DNA of 64,000 nt from Onstottus_B arcticum. Lineage in GTDB: Bacteria; Acidobacteriota; Blastocatellia; UBA7656. How positions within the stretch are numbered: the first letter of the stretch is position 1; each line of letters opens with the position of its first letter. A program made the translations under genes and the position numbers. The notes below the pieces were generated by a model that did not search any database, was not told where the DNA came from, and was given only the letters and a program-made list of their open reading frames with translations. Positions 52,153 to 60,718 of the stretch are shown here, one piece after another. Location of the stretch: NCBI GenBank assembly GCA_038040485.1, contig JBBPIE010000014.1, positions 96,437-160,436 on the forward strand. The letters are read 5' to 3'.

Positions 52153-52501
52153 CTTCAGCGAACGACGTGTTCTGCTTCCGACTTACTGCCCGCCATACTA
52201 GTCCACCTTTGACTTTGACATCAAGGGTGTCGCGAAAAAATGCGGAAGTGGAGGGTACCGCGCCGGTCGGTGCGATTAGAGGTGTTGAAGACCGCTTCTG
52301 ACTTCGAAGCGAACTTTCATCTCTCAGCCAGCGACCACGTCGAGATAACGCTCATCGCGGCGCTGGTGGCGAGGCTTCTGGCGCAGGCTCCTCGCCTGCA
52401 GTCTTAGCGCCTGGGAGCGCGGGCGTCTCGCCCCCAGTCGCTTAGCGCTCTAGCAACCTTCGTCGAAGGTGCGGCCCGGAACGGCCGCGCTCCCAGGAGG
52501 A
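52153..52501. other. Intergenic region between C25 and enoyl-CoA hydratase genes
   Basis: About 350 bases that should hold the promoter of the C25 gene. Apart from the REP-like element at 52410-52497 nothing is recognised. Confidence 0.55.
52410..52497. repeat. REP-like repeat, GGGAGCGCGGGCG family
   Basis: CCTGGGAGCGCGGGCGTCTC at 52410 faces CCGCGCTCCCAGG ending at 52497, with a longer, altered centre. It ends four bases from the enoyl-CoA hydratase stop codon (52502-52504). Confidence 0.88.
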
Positions 52502-53272
52502 TCACTTCTTCTTAAGACTCGCGAAAACCTCAGCAACGCGGCGGCGATGCTCCTCCGACTCGAGGCAGCGAAGAAACGTGCTGCCTATCTCATCGAGCGC
52601 GCTACTGGTGTCAAGATCTATCAACTCGCGAGTCAGCCGCTTCGTCTCGAACAACGCACCGCGCGGCTTCGACGCGAGCACCCGCGCCAACTCCATCGCG
52701 CGCGGCATCAACTCTTCGCGCGGGTAGAGGTGATTCACCAGACCGATCCGGTAGGCCTCTTCCCCGTTGATGTTCTGCCCGGTCATCGCAAGCTCTTTCG
52801 CGCGTGCCAAGCCGATCGATTTGTAGAGCGGGTGAACGATCTGCGTGAGACCGATGTTGATCTCCGCCTGTCCGAAGAGAGCTTCGGGAGCCGCAAGCCT
52901 TATGTCGCAGAACGCCGCGAGATCGAACCCACCCGCGATTGCCGGGCCGTTCACCGCCGCGATCACCGGCTGAGGGAGCGACCATATTTGTTGAAAGATT
53001 GCGGTCGCGGAGCGCAGGTATTCGATCTTCTCTTGGATCGTCCAACTGACCATCAAGCTCAAATCGAGTCCGGCGCAAAAGCTCCGGCCTGCTCCGGTCA
53101 GCAGTACGACATTCAAGGTGGTGTCGCCTTCAGCGGCTCTGAGAGCGGACGACAACTCCTTAACCAGGTCCGGGTGCAGCGAGTTGCTTTTCTCCGGGCG
53201 GTTGAGCGTCAGAGTAAGGATCGAGCCTTCGCGCTCGGCTAGCACGAACGGCTGCGGATTGACTGCTGTCAT
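52502..53272 (-). CDS. Enoyl-CoA hydratase/isomerase family protein
   Basis: The 256-residue crotonase-fold protein has the oxyanion-hole segments AGRSFCAGLDLS and NGPAIAGGFDLAAFCDIRLA. In the position of the second catalytic glutamate of hydratases it has FGQAEINIGL, so an acidic residue is available. ATG 53272 has AAAGGAG six bases upstream; the longer frame to 53359 lacks support. It may serve fatty-acid or branched-chain acyl-CoA breakdown; no neighbouring acyl-CoA genes are present. Confidence 0.9.
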   Translation of the reverse strand: MTAVNPQPFVLAEREGSILTLTLNRPEKSNSLHPDLVKELSSALRAAEGDTTLNVVLLTGAGRSFCAGLDLSLMVSWTIQEKIEYLRSATAIFQQIWSLPQPVIAAVNGPAIAGGFDLAAFCDIRLAAPEALFGQAEINIGLTQIVHPLYKSIGLARAKELAMTGQNINGEEAYRIGLVNHLYPREELMPRAMELARVLASKPRGALFETKRLTRELIDLDTSSALDEIGSTFLRCLESEEHRRRVAEVFASLKKK

Positions 53273-53480
53273 TAATTCTCCTTTTCTCGGCGGAGCGTGT
53301 GAGCGGCTTCGGCGAAATGATAACGCACGTCGCGAAAGAGCGAAAACGAACCCTCGCAACGATGAACCGGAGTTGGTAAGTTGACAGTCTGATGAGCACG
53401 GCCTAGCATTCCTACTCGCTGCTCGGAAGCTTGACCTTCAATGTTCTTGCCGGCAGCGCACTAGCCCGACCGGAGAGAAC

Positions 53481-54713
53481 ATGGCAACCATCAGAGCTTT
53501 TCAAGCGCAGCGCCCACCCAAAGCGACGGCCGCCCAAGTCGCAGCCGTACCCTACGACGTAGTCAGCACAGCCGAGGCACGCGAGCTTGCGGCGCAAAAC
53601 CCGCTCAGCTTTCTGCATGTGTCGCGCCCCGAGATAGACTTGCCTGACGGAACCGATGTCCACTCGGACGCGGTCTATGACAAAGCCAGGGTGAACTTCG
53701 AGAAGCTGAAGATCGCCGCGCCGTTGTCAGTCGAGGAGACGCCGAGCCTTTATGTTTATCGCCTTCGGATGGGCGAACATCAGCAGACCGGCATTGCGGC
53801 TTGCTGCTCGATTGACGAGTACGACGCCGACATCGTCCGCAAGCACGAGCGCACCCGAAAAGACAAAGAGGACGACCGCACGCGGCACATGGTCACCCTT
53901 CGCGCACAGACCGGGCCGGTGTTTGTGACTTACCGCGGGCGAACGCAAATCGATGAGATAGTGGCTCGCGTGCAAACTGAAGAGCCCCTCTATGACTTCG
54001 CGGCGGCGGACGGTGTCGCTCATGCGATCTGGCGAGTCGGCCAGGCTGAGACTCAGCGTTTGATAGAGGAGTTCGCCTCGGTCCCGCTCATTTACATCGC
54101 CGACGGGCATCATCGCGCTGCAAGCGCCGCCCGCGCTCGCGCGGAACTCAAATCGGAAAACACGGCGCACACGGGTCAGGAGGACTACAACTTCTTTCTG
54201 ACGGTTCTCTTCCCTGCAGACCAGTTGCGAATTCTTCCATACAATCGCGTCGTCAAGGAGCTGAACGGGAGGTCCCCGGCGCAGTTTCTCAAAGCGGTCT
54301 CTTCGCAGTTCGAGGTAAGCGCCGCCACGTCGGCTTCGCCTTTGCAGAAGGGCGAGATATGCATGTATCTCGACGGGCGATGGCACAGCTTGAAGCTCCC
54401 GGCCGGAACGACGACGCCGATCGACCCGATCTCGTCGCTGGACGCGAGCACGCTTCAAGAACGGGTGCTCGAGCCGCTGCTCGGCATTACGGACCTGCGC
54501 ACTGACAAGCGAATCGATTTCATCGGCGGCGTTCGCGGGACCAAAGCACTGGAGGATTTGGTGAATGACGGCCAGGCTGCAGCCGCGTTCTCGATGTACC
54601 CGGTGACGATTGAAGAGCTGATGGCGATATCGGACGCGAAAGAGGTAATGCCGCCCAAGTCCACCTGGTTCGAGCCCAAACTTCGCGACGGCTTGTTGAG
54701 TCATTTGATCTGA
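53481..54713 (+). CDS. DUF1015 family protein
   Basis: The 410-residue protein has the DUF1015 hallmarks AAVPYDVVSTAEAR, an IVRKHERTRKDKEDDRTRH segment, YIADGHHRAASAAR and GGVRGTKALEDLVNDG. No enzymatic activity has been established for the family to my knowledge, but it often lies with serine biosynthesis genes. Here serA and serC follow after two TIR genes. The ATG has GGAGA upstream. It is cytosolic by sequence. Confidence 0.9.
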   Translation: MATIRAFQAQRPPKATAAQVAAVPYDVVSTAEARELAAQNPLSFLHVSRPEIDLPDGTDVHSDAVYDKARVNFEKLKIAAPLSVEETPSLYVYRLRMGEHQQTGIAACCSIDEYDADIVRKHERTRKDKEDDRTRHMVTLRAQTGPVFVTYRGRTQIDEIVARVQTEEPLYDFAAADGVAHAIWRVGQAETQRLIEEFASVPLIYIADGHHRAASAARARAELKSENTAHTGQEDYNFFLTVLFPADQLRILPYNRVVKELNGRSPAQFLKAVSSQFEVSAATSASPLQKGEICMYLDGRWHSLKLPAGTTTPIDPISSLDASTLQERVLEPLLGITDLRTDKRIDFIGGVRGTKALEDLVNDGQAAAAFSMYPVTIEELMAISDAKEVMPPKSTWFEPKLRDGLLSHLI

Positions 54714-54762
54714 AAGGTCTTCCGATCAATGAGGTTCACGAAGGTTTCTCTGGAGAGACTCG

Positions 54763-55209
54763 ATGAGTGAAGGTACCCCAGGCGCTCGCTTGGTTTTCAT
54801 AAGCCATAGCAGCCGAGACACTTGGATCGCCAGGCAGATAGCTCGTCACATCTCTAACGCCGGGGCGACACCATTCCTCGACGAGGCGGACGTGGAGGTA
54901 GGCGAAGACTTCGAACAGAACATTTTGTCTTTCCTCGATCGTGCCCACGAACTCGTCGTGCTCTTGACGCCCTGGTCGCTTGATCGCCCTTACGTTTGGG
55001 CCGAGCTTGGTGCCGCGTGGAGCAGAAGGATCCCGATAATAGGGATTCTGGTCGGCATGACCGCGACCGAGTTACAATTGCGCGAGGGAATTCCGCTATT
55101 CCTTAAGAAGAGAGACTTGCTGGATATCAATCAGATTGGTCTATACTTTCAACAGCTCGGGTTTCGAGTCGGCGGACTTTACCCTGACTCCGGAGGATCA
55201 GATCAATGA
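54763..55209 (+). CDS. Stand-alone TIR-domain protein 1
   Basis: The 148-residue protein consists almost entirely of one TIR domain. Box 1 is LVFISHSSRDTWIARQI (10-26), the BB-loop region is ATPFLDEADVEVGEDF, and the putative NADase glutamate is E81 in WAELGAAW. ATG 54763 has GGAG eight bases upstream. No sensor, membrane or effector domain is fused. It overlaps the next TIR gene by four bases (ATGA), so both are made together. TIR domains in bacteria usually consume or cyclise NAD in antiphage defence; that role is inferred here. Confidence 0.9.
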   Translation: MSEGTPGARLVFISHSSRDTWIARQIARHISNAGATPFLDEADVEVGEDFEQNILSFLDRAHELVVLLTPWSLDRPYVWAELGAAWSRRIPIIGILVGMTATELQLREGIPLFLKKRDLLDINQIGLYFQQLGFRVGGLYPDSGGSDQ

Positions 55210-55607
55210 ACGCACCGAAAATATTCATTTCCTACTCCCACTCCGACCAAGCCTGGGCTCGCGAGTTTGCCAAGAGCATGGTCGACAACGGTATTGACGT
55301 CTGGTCCGACCAAAACACATTGCGGGCCGGAGCATCTTATAGCGATGTTCTCGAAGAGGGTTTGAGAAAAAGCGACGCTGTTGTTCTCCTCGTCACTCGT
55401 GAAAGCCTTGGACGGCCAAACCTACTCTTCGAGTTGGGAGCTGCATTCGGCCTCAACAAGAAGATCATACCGATCGTCTCTGAAGACGTTGACACAACGT
55501 CGTTGCCAGTTCCACTAAGTCGCAAGTTCCTGCGGAGAAGATCCCCCGCGGAAACCGCAGGTGAATTGGCGGCAGAAATCGCGTTTCTTTACGGCGACGC
55601 TGCCTGA
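55206..55607 (+). CDS. Stand-alone TIR-domain protein 2
   Basis: The 133-residue protein is a second TIR domain: KIFISYSHSDQAWAREF (5-21), DVWSDQNTLRAGASY as BB-loop region, and a putative catalytic E76 in LLFELGAAFG. It is distinct from its neighbour, so the pair is not a recent duplication. ATG 55206 has GGAGGA at good distance. It lies between DUF1015 and serA, an unusual place for a defence-type gene. The two could form a heteromeric NADase or one could regulate the other. Confidence 0.9.
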   Translation: MNAPKIFISYSHSDQAWAREFAKSMVDNGIDVWSDQNTLRAGASYSDVLEEGLRKSDAVVLLVTRESLGRPNLLFELGAAFGLNKKIIPIVSEDVDTTSLPVPLSRKFLRRRSPAETAGELAAEIAFLYGDAA

Positions 55608-55673
55608 TCGCTATCGTCTTTCGCGTGTCCTTTAGCCTGCCGGACTTCAAGATTACAAACCGAAACTGGATCC

Positions 55674-56876
55674 ATGAAGATACTGATCGCCGACAAGTTT
55701 GAAGAAACCGCGCAAGCCGAGTTGAAAGCCGCCGGCTTTGAAGTCGTCTACGAACCCGACGCGAAAGGCGACGCACTCAAACAAGCCGTCGCATCCAGCG
55801 GCGCCGACGTCCTGGTAGTTCGAGGCAACAAGGTCACCGGAGACGTGCTCGAGGCCGGCCGGATGAGCCTTGTCGTGCGAGCGGGCGCGGGCTACAACAC
55901 GATCGATGTGAAGACGGCATCGGCGCGCGGCATCTATGTTGCGAACTGCCCGGGTAAGAACTCGATTGCGGTCGCCGAGCTTGCGTTCGGGTTGATACTC
56001 GCGCTAGACCGCCGAATTCCTGCGGGCGCCTCAGATCTGAAAGAAGGGCGTTGGAACAAGAAAGAGTACAGCAAGGCTCGCGGGTTGTTCGGGCGCACGC
56101 TTGGCTTGATCGGCGTCGGCAGCATCGGCAAGGAGATGATCACTCGCGCGCGCGCCTTCGGAATGCCGGTCGTTGCGTGGAGCCGCTCACTTACGTCTAA
56201 CCGAGCCGAGCAGCTTGGAATCGAGATGAAGCAATCGCCGCTTGAAGTTGCGATGTCGTGTGATGTGATGAGCGTTCACGTCGCGCTGACCGCCGAGACT
56301 CGAACCCTGATCGACGAGAAACTGCTGGAAGCGATGAAGCCCGGATCGTACTTCATCAACACCTCGCGCGCCGAGGTGGTCGATCAGGCCGCGCTTGAAC
56401 AATCGGTTCGGGAGCGCGGCCTGCGGGCGGGACTCGACGTCTTCGCGGGCGAGCCTTCCGGCGGCACGGGCTCCGTTGAAGACGCGATATTCAAACTCGA
56501 CGGGGTCATCGGCACTCATCACATCGGGGCTTCGACGGATCAGGCTCAACAAGCGATTGCCGACGAGACGCTCCGAATCATTCGTGAGTACCGGGACACT
56601 GGCCGTGCGCCGAATGTTGTCAATGTGGCTAAGAAGTCACCTGCTACTCATTTGCTGGTCGTTCGGCATTTCGACCGGGTGGGCGTGCTAGCCGACGTGT
56701 TTGACCAGCTCAAAGCGGCCGGCATTAACGTGCAGGAGACCGAAAACATCGTGTTTGAAGGCGCGGTCGCGGCAGTCGCTCGCATTCATCTCGACCAGTC
56801 ACCTTCCGAAAGAGTGCTCGAAGCGATAAGGGCAAAGTCGAATGACATCATTGAAGTTAGTCTGTTGAGCATTTGA
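55674..56876 (+). CDS. serA: D-3-phosphoglycerate dehydrogenase-like protein
   Basis: The 400-residue NAD-dependent enzyme starts serine synthesis by oxidising 3-phosphoglycerate. It has the GVGSIG nucleotide motif (147-152), catalytic R232 (INTSRAEVVD), E260 (DVFAGEP) and H283 (GTHHIGAST), then an ACT domain at about 325-400. The order of substrate and NAD domains matches the shorter SerA type without an intervening domain. The next gene, serC, catalyses the following step, supporting the assignment over other 2-hydroxyacid dehydrogenases. Confidence 0.92.
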   Translation: MKILIADKFEETAQAELKAAGFEVVYEPDAKGDALKQAVASSGADVLVVRGNKVTGDVLEAGRMSLVVRAGAGYNTIDVKTASARGIYVANCPGKNSIAVAELAFGLILALDRRIPAGASDLKEGRWNKKEYSKARGLFGRTLGLIGVGSIGKEMITRARAFGMPVVAWSRSLTSNRAEQLGIEMKQSPLEVAMSCDVMSVHVALTAETRTLIDEKLLEAMKPGSYFINTSRAEVVDQAALEQSVRERGLRAGLDVFAGEPSGGTGSVEDAIFKLDGVIGTHHIGASTDQAQQAIADETLRIIREYRDTGRAPNVVNVAKKSPATHLLVVRHFDRVGVLADVFDQLKAAGINVQETENIVFEGAVAAVARIHLDQSPSERVLEAIRAKSNDIIEVSLLSI

Positions 56877-56885
56877 TAACGACTT

Positions 56886-56990
56886 CGGATTTTGGATTTT
56901 AGATTTTGGGGTTTGGATTTCGACAACGGGAACCTTCCCAAAACGGCGCAGCCTCGCAATCCAAAATCCAAAATCTAAAATCCAAAATCG
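56886..56990. repeat. Inverted repeat of AAATCCAAAATC type between serA and serC
   Basis: GGATTTTGGATTTTAGATTT at 56887 faces a complementary ATCCAAAATCCAAAATCTAA arm ending near 56990. Arms of about 33 bases flank a loop of about 38. It lies 14 bases before the serC start and could affect serC expression. Confidence 0.9.
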
Positions 56991-57004
56991 ACCGAGGGGG
57001 ACTT

Positions 57005-58090
57005 ATGACTGAGCGAATCTACAACTTTTCCGCGGGACCAGCCGTGTTACCGTTGGCGGTTCTCGAAGAAGCGCAGCAGAATTTGCTAGCGCTTCCCGGC
57101 GTTGGAATGTCAGTGCTCGAAATAAGTCATCGATCAAAACCGTTCGATGAAATAATTCTCGGCGCGGAAGCCGACATCCGCAAGCTCGCAGGCATCTCCG
57201 ACGACTATCATGTGCTGTTCCTGCAAGGCGGCGCGTCGCTGCAGTTTTCGATGGTGCCGATGAACATTCTCCCCGCCGGCGGCAAAGCTGACTACATCAT
57301 CACCGGCTCGTGGGCTCAGAAGGCGATGAAAGAGGCTAAGCGAGTCGGCACTGTGAACGTTGCCGCGACGACCGAGCCAGAGAACTTTGACCGCATACCA
57401 AAACAGGAAGAACTGAAGCTAGATCCGGGAGCGGCATACGTTCACTTCACGACCAACAACACGATTCACGGGACCGAATGGAAGTACGATCCGGCGACCG
57501 GCGCGGTGCCGCTCGTCGCCGATGCATCCTCGGACATCTTCAGCCGACCCATAGACGTGAACAAGTACGCGCTGATTTACGCCGGCGCGCAGAAGAACCT
57601 CGCCCCCGCTGGCGTTACTCTTTTGATCATTCGCAAAGACATGCTCGAACGCAGCCCGAAAGACCTGCACACGATGCTCAACTACAACACTCACGCGAAG
57701 GAGAGATCGCTGTACAACACGCCGCCGGTGTTTGCGATATACGTGATGCGGCTGGTGCTGAAGTGGCTGGTGGAGCAAGGCGGGCTCGAAGTCGTACAAC
57801 GTCGCAATGAAGAGAAGGCGAAGACGCTCTATGACGCGATCGACTCCTCTCAGTTCTATCGCGGTCACGCAAAGGCGGACAGCCGCTCGCTTATGAACGT
57901 GACCTTCCGGCTTCCAAGCGAAGAGCTAGAAAAGCAGTTCGTCAGCGAAGCGACGAAGTCAGGACTCGACGGGCTGAAGGGCCATCGTTCAATCGGTGGA
58001 ATTCGCGCTTCGATCTACAACGCGTTTCCAAAGCAGGGCGTCGACGCGCTGGCCGCGTTCATGAGCGAATTCGAGCGCGCTCACGGCTAG
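57005..58090 (+). CDS. serC: Phosphoserine aminotransferase
   Basis: SerC transaminates 3-phosphohydroxypyruvate to phosphoserine using pyridoxal phosphate. The 361-residue protein starts MTERIYNFSAGPAVLP, the SerC N-terminus, and has GGASLQFSMVPMN, TTNNTIHGTEW and the PLP lysine K197 in YAGAQKNLAPAG. ATG 57005 is preferred; the frame upstream is translated repeat. It follows serA by 128 bases containing a large inverted repeat. Confidence 0.96.
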   Translation: MTERIYNFSAGPAVLPLAVLEEAQQNLLALPGVGMSVLEISHRSKPFDEIILGAEADIRKLAGISDDYHVLFLQGGASLQFSMVPMNILPAGGKADYIITGSWAQKAMKEAKRVGTVNVAATTEPENFDRIPKQEELKLDPGAAYVHFTTNNTIHGTEWKYDPATGAVPLVADASSDIFSRPIDVNKYALIYAGAQKNLAPAGVTLLIIRKDMLERSPKDLHTMLNYNTHAKERSLYNTPPVFAIYVMRLVLKWLVEQGGLEVVQRRNEEKAKTLYDAIDSSQFYRGHAKADSRSLMNVTFRLPSEELEKQFVSEATKSGLDGLKGHRSIGGIRASIYNAFPKQGVDALAAFMSEFERAHG

Positions 58091-58329
58091 GTCTCTCGAC
58101 GCTAAAGCGTCGCGAGGGGCACCATAGCAACGCGCCCGAATCCAATGCGGGCGGGCTCTTCGAGTTCGAACCCGTCTGACTTCCCTCGAATAGACTATCG
58201 CGCTCGGCGCAGCTCCGGAGCCGGCCTTGGAGCGGGCTCGGTTTGGAGTTTGTGCTTGAACTGAGTTTCATCAGGCCTCATAATGCGAACACCGGCGGTC
58301 GTGGGTTATCAAATGAGTTGGAGACGCAA

Positions 58330-58794
58330 ATGAGCAACGACACGACGCAAAATCTGCCGAACGGTCCTTCCTTCGAGGAGCGAGTCTTCGCGAGGTTTGA
58401 TTCCCTGGATAACAGCACGGCACGGGGCCATGAGAGAATAGAAGCACGCCTGGAGAAAATTGAAGAGCGCCAGGAGCGACTGGAAGCGGGCCAGCAGAAA
58501 CTGGAAGCTCGCCTTGAACGAATAGAATCTCGTCAGGAGATAACTGAATCTCGCGTTGAGCGAATGGAGACGCGATTGGATGGGATCGATCAGCGGCTCG
58601 AGGCGCTTGAGAATAAGGCTTACGACACAAAACCAATCTGGGAGCGGGCGCTTGCTGAAATCCTCGAACTGCGCGAAAACGTCCACACTCTCGACCGCAA
58701 GTTTAACGTCCTCACCCGGGATTCGATTGCGCTGAGATCTGACCAGAGCCGCCTCGAAGATCGAATGGACAAGCTTGATGCTGAACGCGCGTGA
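58330..58794 (+). CDS. Coiled-coil protein of unknown function
   Basis: The 154-residue protein is dominated by a long predicted coiled coil with seven-residue periodicity (ARLEKIEERQERLEAGQQ and similar repeats, about 30-100), then a second helical region (LRENVHTLDRKFNVL). ATG 58330 has GGAGACG just upstream. There is no signal or membrane segment. It resembles DUF-type tail-fibre or chromosome-associated coiled coils only in pattern. Confidence 0.75.
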   Translation: MSNDTTQNLPNGPSFEERVFARFDSLDNSTARGHERIEARLEKIEERQERLEAGQQKLEARLERIESRQEITESRVERMETRLDGIDQRLEALENKAYDTKPIWERALAEILELRENVHTLDRKFNVLTRDSIALRSDQSRLEDRMDKLDAERA

Positions 58795-58829
58795 GGATGT
58801 TCGCGGGGTCTGAACTCTTTTTAGCAGGG

Positions 58830-60056
58830 TCACTCAGAAGTCAAAGCGTTGCTACAATCCAACTGCGTATCCTGAGGTTCACTCGGCGCTTCTCCGGTAA
58901 CTTCAAACTCGATGCCTACCAGGTGGTCGCCTCCCGGGTCTGGCACCGCGTGACGAACGAGTCCACGGATAATGTAGAGTCCTTTGCTCAACTGGGCGGG
59001 CCGCAGCCTGACCGGCATCGGCAGCGTGGCGCGCAACAAAGTCGCGGGATTCACTGAGTGTCCAAGCCTAACCAGGGCGCCAGCTCTGCTGACGTTCACT
59101 GTCTCTGCGAACTCGCGCCAGCCTCCATCTTCCGAAGTCACGAGGACCGGCAGGCTCATCGGGAGTCGCGCGATGTTCCTTCTGTTGAATGTGCTAATCG
59201 GTTTGGCGAAGAACTCGAATCCCGGCGCCAGGTCCGGGTTGTGCTCGAACGAAGGACTTTCATCGCTTGAAGGCGAGTCGATCATCAGGCCGAACTCGAG
59301 TTCGTCGTCGAGGTACCCAATTGCGTCCATCTTGCGTGACTCGCGAATCCGGGCAAGCTGGAGGCATTCATTGGCAGCAAGCTCCGCAAGGCCCGCTCGC
59401 AAATAAACATCTTTAAGCTTTGACCGAGCCGGCACGTTGTCCGGCGCGAAGCTGAGTATTTCCCTAAGTATGGCGACAGCTTCGTCGAAGCCGCCGCGAA
59501 TCGCCAACACCTCCGCCCGAAAGATCTGCTTGATGACAAATTCGTCTTCGGAGAGTTCGTGGTGATCGAGCGCCGGGGAAATCTCCAGGGCTTCGGCAGG
59601 TTCGATTTGAGGAGAGGCAACCGGCGTGTTGAGGTCGGCTATTCGATCGAAGACCTCAACCGGGCGCTGGGGCTCTGCGTCGTTGTGGTATGAGTTCGCG
59701 AAGCGGCGCTGCCACTCGAGCGCCTCAGCCGTACGGCCCAATCTCTCGTGCAGTTCGACAAGCTTCACCAACGCTTCCGCCGAACCGGGGTCGAGCCTGA
59801 CAATCTTTTTGAGCATGCCAAGAGCGCGGGGCAAAAAGCCGCCGGCACAGTATTGGTCGGCTATGACCGAGAACACCGCTGCCGCTTCTACGGTCCTGCC
59901 GGCGCGCACGTAGAGGTCGCCCAGCGAGTTGGCCGCCGACAGGTCGCTCGGGTTCCGCTCGACAACCCTCTCGAACCTGGCGATCGCGGCCGCCACCTTG
60001 GCTCGCCGCATGAACTTCCCCGCAGCTTGCAAAGCCTTTGTCCTACTTAGAAACAT
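58830..60056 (-). CDS. TPR protein with C-terminal PilZ domain
   Basis: The 408-residue protein has tetratricopeptide-like repeats at about 1-130 (RFERVVERNPSDLSAANSLGDLYVRAGR) and 185-240, and a PilZ domain at about 290-390. The PilZ c-di-GMP contact R-x3-R is in RRNIARLP and the N-x-S-x2-G in NVSRAGALV, both intact. It is probably a cytosolic adaptor whose partner binding responds to c-di-GMP. No diguanylate cyclase is nearby. ATG 60056 is the only start with the full first TPR. Confidence 0.85.
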   Translation of the reverse strand: MFLSRTKALQAAGKFMRRAKVAAAIARFERVVERNPSDLSAANSLGDLYVRAGRTVEAAAVFSVIADQYCAGGFLPRALGMLKKIVRLDPGSAEALVKLVELHERLGRTAEALEWQRRFANSYHNDAEPQRPVEVFDRIADLNTPVASPQIEPAEALEISPALDHHELSEDEFVIKQIFRAEVLAIRGGFDEAVAILREILSFAPDNVPARSKLKDVYLRAGLAELAANECLQLARIRESRKMDAIGYLDDELEFGLMIDSPSSDESPSFEHNPDLAPGFEFFAKPISTFNRRNIARLPMSLPVLVTSEDGGWREFAETVNVSRAGALVRLGHSVNPATLLRATLPMPVRLRPAQLSKGLYIIRGLVRHAVPDPGGDHLVGIEFEVTGEAPSEPQDTQLDCSNALTSE

Positions 60057-60718
60057 CGCTCCTCCAATCCCTATTCAGAATCGACACGCAATTGAGCTTC
60101 GAGGGGCGCCGCGCCTTCCCACGGGTTCGGTTTCAGCAACCTTGCTGAATCGTGCAGGGCCGTCAAGTACGTCCCGGCAACAACCAGGACTGCAACAACA
60201 AATGAGGGCAGTAACGCGATAATAATGCCTCTAACCACTCTTGTCTCCACTCTGCTTCAACCTCAGCCAACGCAATTTGCCACGGCCTGCCTCGGAGAGC
60301 ACCCCGTCATCACTGTATGGGGGGCTGTTTACGTCAGCCGAGGCGCCTCCTTCACTTCAATCAATAGTCTCAACACTTTGATATGGGAGAAGGGAGGCAC
60401 TCAAGTTGGTGGGGAGCCAGGCAGGTTTTGTTTACCTTGCCGTCGTTTAGGGGGCTCGACGGCCTTTTCCTGGCTCCGACCCTTGGTGTCCGCACCGATC
60501 AGAATTCCAAAGTGCCCGGCCCTGACACCGGGCTTAGTATGAGGATTCGAGCTGTTTTTGCTTCCCTCTCCAGGCAATTAGATGAACAATGACGGGGGCG
60601 TTCCAGAAGAACTGCACCGCGAGCCGGCCAGCCACTGGCGGGCTGTTTCTTGTATCACCAGCCCGGCGGCTCGCGTATCAGTCACTTCAAGCTCAAGTTC
60701 ATTCACGAGGAGAGTTTC
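60057..60718. other. Intergenic region, no gene recognised
   Basis: About 660 bases lie between the divergent TPR-PilZ and M28 genes. Short open frames (such as 60225-60542) have no plausible composition, start or relatives that I recognise. Promoters for both genes are expected here. Confidence 0.6.

Noticed and set aside
60225..60592. Small genes in the TPR-PilZ/M28 gap
   Set aside because: The two overlapping frames have no ribosome-binding site, no motif and low-quality composition.
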